Shown here: piece after piece, positions 54,893 through 62,553 of the stretch
How positions within the stretch are numbered: the first letter of the stretch is position 1
Layout of the letters: each line of letters begins with the position of its first letter
Assembly (NCBI RefSeq): GCF_900114185.1
Contig: NZ_FOSE01000003.1
Span: 620,001-684,000 of the forward strand
DNA: 64,000 nucleotides
Source: Cellulomonas sp. KH9
Lineage (GTDB): Bacteria; Actinomycetota; Actinomycetes; Actinomycetales; Cellulomonadaceae
Reading direction: 5' to 3'
Position numbers and translations under genes: made by a program
The notes under the pieces: generated by a model
What the model saw: only the letters and a program-made list of their open reading frames with translations
The model's database searches: none
Told to the model about the DNA's origin: nothing

Positions 54893-57800
54893 GTGCGCCC
54901 GTCCGGCCTGCTCCGGGCGGGCGCACGCTCGCGCGCGGGCGTGCTCGGCGTGCTCACCCTGCTCGTCGCCACGGTGACGGGCGTCGGTGGCGTCGTCCTC
55001 GCCGCTGCGGGCGCGTCGGCGGTGGCGACGGCACGGGACGTCCTGGCGACCGCCCCTGACCACGACGCCGTGCTCGTGGTGCGCACGCGCCTCGGCCCGG
55101 ACGCGGGACGGCAGCAGGCCGCGCTCGAGCGGGCGCTCGGCGACCGCTTCGGTGCCGTGCCGCTCGGCGTCGGCCGCTCGCTGGTGAGCCCGCCGTTGCG
55201 GGCCGCCGACGCCTCGGGCGGTGAGGTGGTGCTGCGGACCGCGGCGCAGGACGCCGCCGGCCCGTCCTCGGCCGCACCCGGACCGGGCGAGGTGCTCGTC
55301 ACCGACGACGTCGCCGCCGACCTCGGCGTCGAGCCGGGCGGCGTCCTCGCCCTCGAGGCGGGGGAGCTCGCGGTCGTCACCGCACCGCAGGACGTGCTCG
55401 ACGGCACGAGGTCCGCGGGCGACACCGACGCCCGGTCCGGCGAGCACGCCGAGGGGACCGTGGCCGAGGCGACGCTGCTCGAGCTCGTCGACGCGCCGTT
55501 CGTCGAGTGGACGGTGCGACCCGTCGCCGATGCCGTCGAGGTCGACGACCTGCGTCGCCTGGCCGACGTCGGTGGTGGTCTCGAGCCGGCGCTGGCACGG
55601 GTCGACGACCTCGCCGTGCGCGGGCTCACCGTGGACGGCGGCCTGCCGGCGACGGCGGCACGCGCGGTCCAGGCCGCGGCGACGGTCCGGACGGCCGGCC
55701 TCGTGCCGGTGGTCCTGCTCGCACTCGTCGCCGCGGTCGCGGTGCACCAGGTGGTGCGGCTCGTGGTGGCCGCCCGCGCCGGTGACGTCGGCGTGCTGGT
55801 CTCGCGCGGTGCCGACGGGGCGCGCCTGGTCCGCTGGGCCGCGGCCGAGGTCGCGGTCGTCGCGCTCACGGGCGGCGCGGTCGGTGCCGCGGCCGCCCTG
55901 GCCGTGGCGGGCGGCGATCGGGCCGGGTCCGCCCTCGTGCCGGCCGTGGCCGTCGCCGGGCTCCTGACCGCCACCGTCGCCGTGACGGTCGCCGTCGTGG
56001 GGACCGCGCGGCAGGTGCGCTCGTCGGCGGGCGCGGGTGCTGCGGCGGGTGCGGGACGGCTGCGGGGCGTGGCCGCCGTCGGGTCGCTCGTCGCTGCACC
56101 GCTCGTCGCGGTCCTGACGTCGTGGCGGCTGCTGCGCAGCGACGGCGCGCCCGGGGACGCGACGGGCCCGGACCTGCTGGCCGTGGCCGCACCGGCCGCG
56201 GTGCTCCTCGCCTGCGCCGTCGTCGGCCTCGGGGTGCTCGTCCCGGTGGCGCGGGCGGCCGAGCTCGTGTCCGTCCGGCGCCGTCCGTTCCCGCCCGCGT
56301 ACGTCGCGCGGCAGGTCGCGCGCCGCCGCGACCAGCACGCGGCAGCCGTCGTGCTGCTCGTGCTCGCGGTCGGCACGGCGGGCGTCGCGGCGTCGTACGC
56401 GGCGTCGGTCGCGCAGCACCGGGACGACCTCGCCGCGCTGGGGGCCGGCGCGGACGTGACGGTGGCGGTGCCGGGCGGGGACACCCCCGACCGGGACGTC
56501 GCGACGTCGGCGGTGCCCTACGCCGACCTGGCGGACGTCACCGCCGCGGCGTCCGTGCTGCGGTCGGACGGGACCATCGCGGACGGCCAGGTCGCACTGA
56601 CGGCGCTGCCCGTGGCGCAGGCGGACGCCGTCGTGGGTGCACCCGTCGACCTCGGCCCGCACCGCGCGGCGCTCACCGGGCCCGCCGACCCCGGGACGCG
56701 TCCCGCACTGGGAGGCGGCGCACGGACGCTCGAGCTGGAGCTGCGGGTCGCGCTGTCGCCCGCCCCGGGCGCGGCGGAGGTTCCGACCGCCGCCCCCGTC
56801 GGTGTCGCCGCGTGGCTCGCCGACGCCGACGGCGGCCTCACCCGCCTGGACCTGGGCGCCGTCACCCCGACCGCACCCGGACCGACGGTCGCCGTCCTGC
56901 GGGCGGACCTGCCCGGTGCGGGCCCCTACCGGCTCGCCGCCCTCGACGTCGGTGCGCGGACCGCGCGGGCGACGCTCGAGGTCGCGGTGGTGCGGCTGGC
57001 GGCCGTGTCGCCGGACGGTGCCGTGGACGTCCCGCTGCCCACGACCCCGTGGGAGCCGGCGGTCGCGGTGCGCCAGGGCGTGGTCGAGGCCGGGAGCACG
57101 GGCGCGACGGGCGTGCGGGCCGTCCTCACCGGCGCGCCCGACGGCGGCCCCGCCCCGGCGAGCGTCCGCCTCCTCCCGCCCGCCGCCGCCGGTGTGCCGG
57201 CCGTGGTCACCCCCGCCCTGGTCGACCGTGCGGACCTGGCCGTGGGCGACCGCGTGCGCATGGCGCTCGCCGGCCCCGAGGTGGTGCTCGAGGTCGTCGG
57301 GGTCGTCGACGCGGTCCCCGGTGCCCTCGACGCCGAGGCCGTGCTCGTCGACCTCGACCTGCTCGGGCAGAGCCTGCTGCACGGCCGCGCCACCCCCGTG
57401 CCGCCGGACGAGATCTGGCTCGCCGTCGCCGACCGCTCCGCCGGGGTGGCGGACGCGGCGGCCGCGCTCGCCGGACCGGGCGCCGCGGTCTCGACGTCGA
57501 CCGCGTCCGCCACCGACGCGGCGGCCCCCGTCGTCGCGGCGTTCCGGACGACCGCCGCGGTCGCCGTCGCCCTCGCGCTGACCGGTGCCGGTGCGGTCGC
57601 CGTGGTGCTCGTGCGGGGGCGTCGGCGGGAGGTCGTGGTGCTCCGCGCGGTCGGCCAGCCGGCGGGTACGCAGGCGCGGGCCCGGGCGGCCGAGCACCTG
57701 GCCGTCGCGCTCGCGGCCGTCGCCCTCGGGGCGGCGGGCGGCGCGGTGACGGCGGCGGCGCTGGTCCCGGCGCTCGTGCGGTCGACCGTGCCCGTCCCGG

Positions 57801-57952
57801 GCCCGTTGCCGGTGCGTCTCGCCGTGGACACGGCCGGGGCCGTCGGGCCGCTGCTCGTGCTCCTGCTCGGCGTGGGGGCGCTCGCGCTGGGCGCCGCCCT
57901 GCGGGTCCGCGGTCAGGCGCTCGACCACGAGCACCGGGAGGAGATCGCGTGA
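54893..57952 (+). CDS. FtsX/MacB-type ABC permease, type II of the pair (second cluster)
   Basis: The 1019-residue protein has a helix at about 17-45, an outer domain to about 265, and helix blocks at about 270-510. A second outer domain runs to about 880, and the last three helices include a coupling segment Val-Val-Val-Leu-Arg-Ala-Val-Gly-Gln. The arrangement parallels 28385 and 20436. It also shares a Gln-Val-Ala-Arg-Arg motif before the mid helix, but is more divergent and even richer in Ala and Val. The GTG at 54893 lies 19 bases after oppDF, with GGCGGTAGG upstream. The stop overlaps the next GTG. Confidence 0.86.
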   Translation: MRPSGLLRAGARSRAGVLGVLTLLVATVTGVGGVVLAAAGASAVATARDVLATAPDHDAVLVVRTRLGPDAGRQQAALERALGDRFGAVPLGVGRSLVSPPLRAADASGGEVVLRTAAQDAAGPSSAAPGPGEVLVTDDVAADLGVEPGGVLALEAGELAVVTAPQDVLDGTRSAGDTDARSGEHAEGTVAEATLLELVDAPFVEWTVRPVADAVEVDDLRRLADVGGGLEPALARVDDLAVRGLTVDGGLPATAARAVQAAATVRTAGLVPVVLLALVAAVAVHQVVRLVVAARAGDVGVLVSRGADGARLVRWAAAEVAVVALTGGAVGAAAALAVAGGDRAGSALVPAVAVAGLLTATVAVTVAVVGTARQVRSSAGAGAAAGAGRLRGVAAVGSLVAAPLVAVLTSWRLLRSDGAPGDATGPDLLAVAAPAAVLLACAVVGLGVLVPVARAAELVSVRRRPFPPAYVARQVARRRDQHAAAVVLLVLAVGTAGVAASYAASVAQHRDDLAALGAGADVTVAVPGGDTPDRDVATSAVPYADLADVTAAASVLRSDGTIADGQVALTALPVAQADAVVGAPVDLGPHRAALTGPADPGTRPALGGGARTLELELRVALSPAPGAAEVPTAAPVGVAAWLADADGGLTRLDLGAVTPTAPGPTVAVLRADLPGAGPYRLAALDVGARTARATLEVAVVRLAAVSPDGAVDVPLPTTPWEPAVAVRQGVVEAGSTGATGVRAVLTGAPDGGPAPASVRLLPPAAAGVPAVVTPALVDRADLAVGDRVRMALAGPEVVLEVVGVVDAVPGALDAEAVLVDLDLLGQSLLHGRATPVPPDEIWLAVADRSAGVADAAAALAGPGAAVSTSTASATDAAAPVVAAFRTTAAVAVALALTGAGAVAVVLVRGRRREVVVLRAVGQPAGTQARARAAEHLAVALAAVALGAAGGAVTAAALVPALVRSTVPVPGPLPVRLAVDTAGAVGPLLVLLLGVGALALGAALRVRGQALDHEHREEIA

Positions 57953-60729
57953 ACGCCGTGCAGCTCGTGCGCCGGACCGCCGCCGCGCACGCGTCCGTCC
58001 CGCTGGCGCTCGGGCTGCTCGTCGTCCTGGTGGCGCTCGCCGCGACCGCGTGGCCGCGGCTGCTCGCCGGCGTCGGCGACCGGCAGGTCACCCACGAGGT
58101 CGCCCGCGCCGGCCCGCTGTCCCGCGACGTCGTCGCCGTCGTGCCCGGGGCCTGGCCGCGCCCGCCCGCCCCCGCCGACGGCGCCGGGCTCCCGGCGGAC
58201 GTCGCCGCGGTGCACGCCGGCAACCTCGCCTTCCTCGACCGCGTCCGTGCCGAGCAGCCGGAGCCGCTGCGCTCGATCCTCGGCGACCCGCACCTCACCG
58301 TCGAGACGGGCCGGGTGCGCATCGCCGCCGCCCCCGAGGGCGTCGTCGGGTCGCCCGAGGTCACGCTCAAGGTCGACCCGCTGCTGGGCGAGCAGGTCGA
58401 GCTCACGGCGGGTGCGTGGCCCGCCGCGCCCACGGTGGTCCAGCCGTTCGACGACCTCACGCAGGAGCAGTACCGCGACCTCACGGTCGGGGAGGTCGCG
58501 GACCGCCGTGCCCGCGCCGACGCCGCGACGGGGGCGCTCGAGGTCGTCCTCGCCGAGGCCGCCGCGCAGACCCTCGAGTGGCCGGTCGGGTCCGAGCGGA
58601 CCGTCCCGGGGACCGGTGTGCCGCTACGCCTCACGGGGACGTTCCGGCCCGTCGACCCCGACGCGCCCTTCTGGGCGCACAACCCCCACAGCGCGAGCGC
58701 GCACGTCGTCGACGACCTCGACCGCGGGACCTCCGCGGTCGCCTCCGCGTACCTCGACCCGGCGTGGGACGGTGCCCTCCCGGTGGGCTTCCCGGTGGGC
58801 ACCGTGAGCACCCGCGTCTGGTTCCCGGTCGCGGGTGACGCCGTCGCCGCGGACCAGGTCGACACCACCTCGGCCCAGCTCCGCAGCCTCGTCGCGGCCG
58901 ATGTGCCCTGGGCCGGCACCGGCGCGACGCTCGCCCTGTCCACCGACCTGCCGGACGTGCTCGAGCAGGTGCGTGCGCAGCAGCGCACCACGGCGACCGT
59001 GCTCGCCGTCGTCGCCGCGGGTCCCGTCGGCGTCGTGCTCGCCGTCTTCTGGCTCGGTGCGCGGCTCGTGACGTCCCGGCGGCGCACGGCGCTCGGCCTC
59101 GTGGCCGGCCGCGGCGGGACCGGGCCCCAGCTGCGGGCCGCGCTCGCGCTGGAGGGGCTCGTCGTCGGCCTGCCGGCCGCAGCCGTGGGCGCGCTCCTCG
59201 CCGTCCGCCTCGTGCCCGGCACCCTGACGGCGGGCGACCTCGTCGTGCCGCTCCTGGTCGGGCTCGTCCCGGCCGTCGCGCTCGCGGCCGCCCCGCTGCC
59301 CGGCGGCCTGCCCGAGCGCCGGGCCGACGTCGGGCGCACCCGCGCACGCCTGCGGGTCGGCACCGAGTGCGCGGTCCTCGCCCTGGCGGCCGTGGGGGTC
59401 GTGCTCGTGCTCGGGCGGGACCCCGCGGCGAGCACGTCCGCGGGTGTCGACCCCCTGGTGGCCGCGGTCCCGCTGCTGCTCGCCCTGGCCGCCTGCGTGC
59501 TGGTCCTGCGCGTCTACCCGTGGCCGCTGCGCGCGGTCGAGCGGGTGCTGCACCGGCGCCGTGACCTCCCGCTCTTCCTCGGTGCCGCCCGCGCCGTCCG
59601 CGAGCCCACGGGTGGTCTGGTCCCGGCCGCCGCGCTCGTCGTGGGCGTGGGTGTCGCGGTGTTCTCCACGGTGCTCACCAGCACGCTCGCGCACGCCGTC
59701 GAGTCGACCGCGTGGCGCTCGCTGGGCGCCGACATCCGGGTCAGCGGTCCCATCGTCACGCCCGAGCTCGCGGCACGGGTCGCCGCCGTCGACGGCGTCG
59801 GGGACGTCGCCCGCCTCGCGGACGCCGGCCGGGTGCACCTCACGGGCGCCGGGGACTCCCGACGGGTCGCGCTCGTCGCGGTGGACGCGCGCGCGATGCG
59901 CGGCGTGCAGGCCGGGGCTGTCGGTGTGCCGCCGGTGCCGGTAGGGCTGGCCGGCGCCGACGGTGGCCGGCTGCCCGCGCTCATCGCCACCGCGGTGGGC
60001 GTCGCGCCGGGGCAGGACGGCCTGCGGGTCGCGGTCGGCGACGGCGTCGACCTGGCGGTCGTCGCCGTCGCCGACGCCGTGGGCGGTGCCCGCGTCGTCG
60101 ACGACGCCGCCGTCGTCGTCGACGCCGCGACGCTCGAGGAGCTCACGGGGACGGCGCTGCGGCCCCGCGTCCTGCTCGTCGACGTCGCCGACGGCGTCGA
60201 CCCGGAGGTCGTCCGCGAGCGGGTGCGGGCCGCCGTGCCCGGTGCGCGGACCGAGTCGCTCGCGGACGCCACCGCGACGTACTTCGACGCCCCGACGACC
60301 GCCGGGACGGCCCAGGCGCTGCGCGTGGCCGTCGGTCTGTCCGCGCTGCTGGTCGTCGTCGCCCTCGTCCTGACCCAGATGCTCGCCGCGCCCCGGCGCG
60401 CCGGCGTCCTCGCCGTGCTCCGCGCCCTCGGGACGGAGCCGCGCGGGTCCCGCCACGTCGTGGCCTGGGAGCTCGCCCCGCTCGCGCTGGCCGCCCTCGT
60501 CGCGGGCGCCCTGCTCGGCGTCGCGGTGCCGGCCGTCGTGCTCGGTGCGCTCGACGTGGGCGCGCTCACGGGCGGGGCCGCACCGTCGCGTCCCGTCCTG
60601 GACCCGCTGCTGCTCGGGGCGGTCGGCGCCGGGCTGCTGGTCGTGACGGCCGGGGCCGTCGTCGCGTCGACCTCGATCAGCAGCCGTGCGGACGTCGCCG
60701 CACGGCTCCGCCTCGGTGAGGATGGGTGA
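57949..60729 (+). CDS. FtsX/MacB-type ABC permease, type I of the pair (second cluster)
   Basis: The 926-residue protein has a helix at about 17-38 and an outer domain to about 350. A helix block follows at about 355-590 with Val-Asp-Pro-Leu-Val-Ala-Ala-Val-Pro, then a second outer domain to about 790 and the terminal helices. It parallels the genes at 25578 and 17665, including the N-terminal Ala-Trp-Pro-Arg-Leu-Leu versus Ala-Val-Pro-Arg-Leu-Leu motif. The coupling segment is Val-Leu-Arg-Ala-Leu-Gly-Thr. GGGAGGAG precedes the GTG at 57949, which overlaps the upstream stop. It should dimerise with the preceding permease. Confidence 0.88.
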   Translation: MNAVQLVRRTAAAHASVPLALGLLVVLVALAATAWPRLLAGVGDRQVTHEVARAGPLSRDVVAVVPGAWPRPPAPADGAGLPADVAAVHAGNLAFLDRVRAEQPEPLRSILGDPHLTVETGRVRIAAAPEGVVGSPEVTLKVDPLLGEQVELTAGAWPAAPTVVQPFDDLTQEQYRDLTVGEVADRRARADAATGALEVVLAEAAAQTLEWPVGSERTVPGTGVPLRLTGTFRPVDPDAPFWAHNPHSASAHVVDDLDRGTSAVASAYLDPAWDGALPVGFPVGTVSTRVWFPVAGDAVAADQVDTTSAQLRSLVAADVPWAGTGATLALSTDLPDVLEQVRAQQRTTATVLAVVAAGPVGVVLAVFWLGARLVTSRRRTALGLVAGRGGTGPQLRAALALEGLVVGLPAAAVGALLAVRLVPGTLTAGDLVVPLLVGLVPAVALAAAPLPGGLPERRADVGRTRARLRVGTECAVLALAAVGVVLVLGRDPAASTSAGVDPLVAAVPLLLALAACVLVLRVYPWPLRAVERVLHRRRDLPLFLGAARAVREPTGGLVPAAALVVGVGVAVFSTVLTSTLAHAVESTAWRSLGADIRVSGPIVTPELAARVAAVDGVGDVARLADAGRVHLTGAGDSRRVALVAVDARAMRGVQAGAVGVPPVPVGLAGADGGRLPALIATAVGVAPGQDGLRVAVGDGVDLAVVAVADAVGGARVVDDAAVVVDAATLEELTGTALRPRVLLVDVADGVDPEVVRERVRAAVPGARTESLADATATYFDAPTTAGTAQALRVAVGLSALLVVVALVLTQMLAAPRRAGVLAVLRALGTEPRGSRHVVAWELAPLALAALVAGALLGVAVPAVVLGALDVGALTGGAAPSRPVLDPLLLGAVGAGLLVVTAGAVVASTSISSRADVAARLRLGEDG

Positions 60730-60730
60730 C

Positions 60731-61660
60731 ATGACCACGACCAGCGCACCGCCGTCGGCGGCCTGGCGGGACGGGCCGCACGCGGCCGAGCCGGACATCC
60801 TCTGCGAGGGGCTCGTACGGATCTACTCGACCGAGGGGATCGAGGTGCAGGCCCTGCAGGGCCTGGACCTGCGGGTCGCCCGGGGCGACGTCGTCGCCCT
60901 CGTCGGCGCGTCGGGGTCCGGCAAGTCGACCCTGCTCACCATCCTCTCGGGTCTCGACCGGCCGACCGGTGGCCGCGCGGTCGTGGCGGGCACGGACCTC
61001 GGGTCCCTGGGCCGGCGGGAGCGGGCGCACTACCAGCGGCACACCGTGGGGTTCGTCCGGCAGCAGACCTCCCGCAACCTCCTGCCCTACCTCACCGCCG
61101 CGGAGAACGTCGCCGTCCCCCTCGTGCTGAGTCGCGCGCGCGACCGGACCCGCCGCGCCGGCGAGCTCCTGGACCTGCTCGACGTCGGCCACTGCCGCGA
61201 CCGCCGCCCGGCGGAGATGAGCGGCGGGGAGCAGCAGCGGGTGGCCATCGCGGTCGCTCTCGCGAACCAGCCGCGCGTCCTGCTCGCCGACGAGCCGACC
61301 GGCGAGCTCGACCGCGCGACGAGCGCCGAGGTCCTCGATGCGCTGCGGGGCGCATCCGAGGCGCTCGGGCTGACCGTCCTGGTCGTCACGCACGACCCGA
61401 CGGTGTCCGAGCACGTGCGCCGGACGGTCCAGATCCGCGACGGCCGGACGTCGACCGAGGTGCTGCGCCGCGTCGAGGTGGACGAGCACGGCGCGGAGCA
61501 GCACGTCGCCGAGGAGTTCGCCGTGCTCGACCGCGCCGGACGGCTGCAGGTCCCCGAGGAGTTCGTCACCGCGCTGGGCCTGCAGGACCGCGTCCGGCTG
61601 GCGCTGGAGGCCGACCACCTGGGCGTGTGGCCCGACGGGTCGCGACGGGAGGACGGGTGA
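60731..61660 (+). CDS. ABC ATPase with C-terminal AbrB-like tail (second cluster)
   Basis: The 309-residue protein is the counterpart of 24508. Walker A is at 59-67, the unusual Q-loop is Val-Arg-Gln-Gln-Thr-Ser-Arg-Asn at 109-116, the signature is Met-Ser-Gly-Gly-Glu at 163-167, Walker B ends Asp-Glu-Pro at 187-189 and the switch is H221. Residues about 262-301 again resemble AbrB/SpoVT: [16 protein letters not shown]. ATG at 60731 is chosen with GAGGATGG upstream; ATG at 60722 is also possible. The stop overlaps the next GTG. Confidence 0.92.
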   Translation: MTTTSAPPSAAWRDGPHAAEPDILCEGLVRIYSTEGIEVQALQGLDLRVARGDVVALVGASGSGKSTLLTILSGLDRPTGGRAVVAGTDLGSLGRRERAHYQRHTVGFVRQQTSRNLLPYLTAAENVAVPLVLSRARDRTRRAGELLDLLDVGHCRDRRPAEMSGGEQQRVAIAVALANQPRVLLADEPTGELDRATSAEVLDALRGASEALGLTVLVVTHDPTVSEHVRRTVQIRDGRTSTEVLRRVEVDEHGAEQHVAEEFAVLDRAGRLQVPEEFVTALGLQDRVRLALEADHLGVWPDGSRREDG

Positions 61661-62343
61661 CGACGACGACGGCCCAGGTGCTGCAGGCGCACGCGGTCAC
61701 CCGGGTGTTCCGGGGCCGGTCGGCCGCGGTGCACGCGCTGCGCGGGGTGAGCCTCGGGGTCGCGCCCGGTGAGCTGCTGGTGGTGCGCGGGCCGTCCGGG
61801 TCGGGCAAGACGACCCTGCTCAACGTGCTCGGCGGCCTGGACCGGCCGACGACGGGGCGCGTCCTGCTGGGCGACCGTGAGCTGTCGGCGCTGCCGGAGG
61901 ACGAGGTGCTCGCGCTGCGACGCACCCGCCTGGGCTACGTCTTCCAGTCCTTCGGCCTCATCCCCGTGCTCTCCGCGGCGGAGAACGTCGAGGTGCCGCT
62001 GCGGCTGCTCGAGGTGCCCGTTGCCGAGCGTGACGAGCGCGTCCGGCGGGCGCTGGAGACGGTCGGGCTCGCGGGGCACGCCCACCAGCGGCCCGCCGAG
62101 CTGTCGGGCGGTCAGCAGCAGCGGGTGGGGATCGCGCGGGCGCTGGTCGCCGAGCCCGACGTGCTGCTCGCCGACGAGCCGACGGGGCAGCTCGACTCGC
62201 GGACCGCCGCCGTCGTCTCCGACCTCGTCCGCGACCTCACGCACCGGCGGGGCCTGGCCGCGGTGATCACGACGCACGACCCGGTCCTCATGGAGCGGGC
62301 GGACCGCGTCGTCGACCTCGTCGACGGCGAGCTGCACGGCTGA
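61657..62343 (+). CDS. ABC ATPase, MacB/LolD class (second cluster)
   Basis: The 228-residue protein is the counterpart of 23789. It has Walker A Gly-Pro-Ser-Gly-Ser-Gly-Lys-Thr-Thr, Q-loop Phe-Gln-Ser-Phe-Gly-Leu-Ile-Pro, signature Leu-Ser-Gly-Gly-Gln-Gln-Gln-Arg, Walker B Leu-Leu-Ala-Asp-Glu-Pro and switch Thr-His-Asp, all intact. GTGA overlap with the tailed ATPase gene is kept as in the first cluster. It closes the four-gene set; 210 bases without a clear promoter or hairpin follow before the lipoprotein gene. Confidence 0.94.
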   Translation: MTTTTAQVLQAHAVTRVFRGRSAAVHALRGVSLGVAPGELLVVRGPSGSGKTTLLNVLGGLDRPTTGRVLLGDRELSALPEDEVLALRRTRLGYVFQSFGLIPVLSAAENVEVPLRLLEVPVAERDERVRRALETVGLAGHAHQRPAELSGGQQQRVGIARALVAEPDVLLADEPTGQLDSRTAAVVSDLVRDLTHRRGLAAVITTHDPVLMERADRVVDLVDGELHG

Positions 62344-62553
62344 CGGGCGCGGGCGCCGTCCGGCCCGTCCTGCGCCGACCGTCCGCGTCCGTCTCGTCGG
62401 CGTCCCTCCTGGTCTCGGCCGTTCCCCCCGGTCCGGACGGATTCGGGGCTCTTGTGGGGTCAAGTCCGCGCGTTCGGTCGCCGATGCCCCGGTGTGCGTG
62501 GCAGGGTCCCGTCCGGGCGGCGGGAGCGCCGCGGACGGTGCAGGAGGCGCACG

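Noticed and set aside
52961..57934. A minus-strand open frame of over 1600 codons
   Set aside because: It lies opposite oppC, oppDF and the type II permease gene, which show clear family motifs. Its own composition is Arg/Asp/Gly-rich without any domain.
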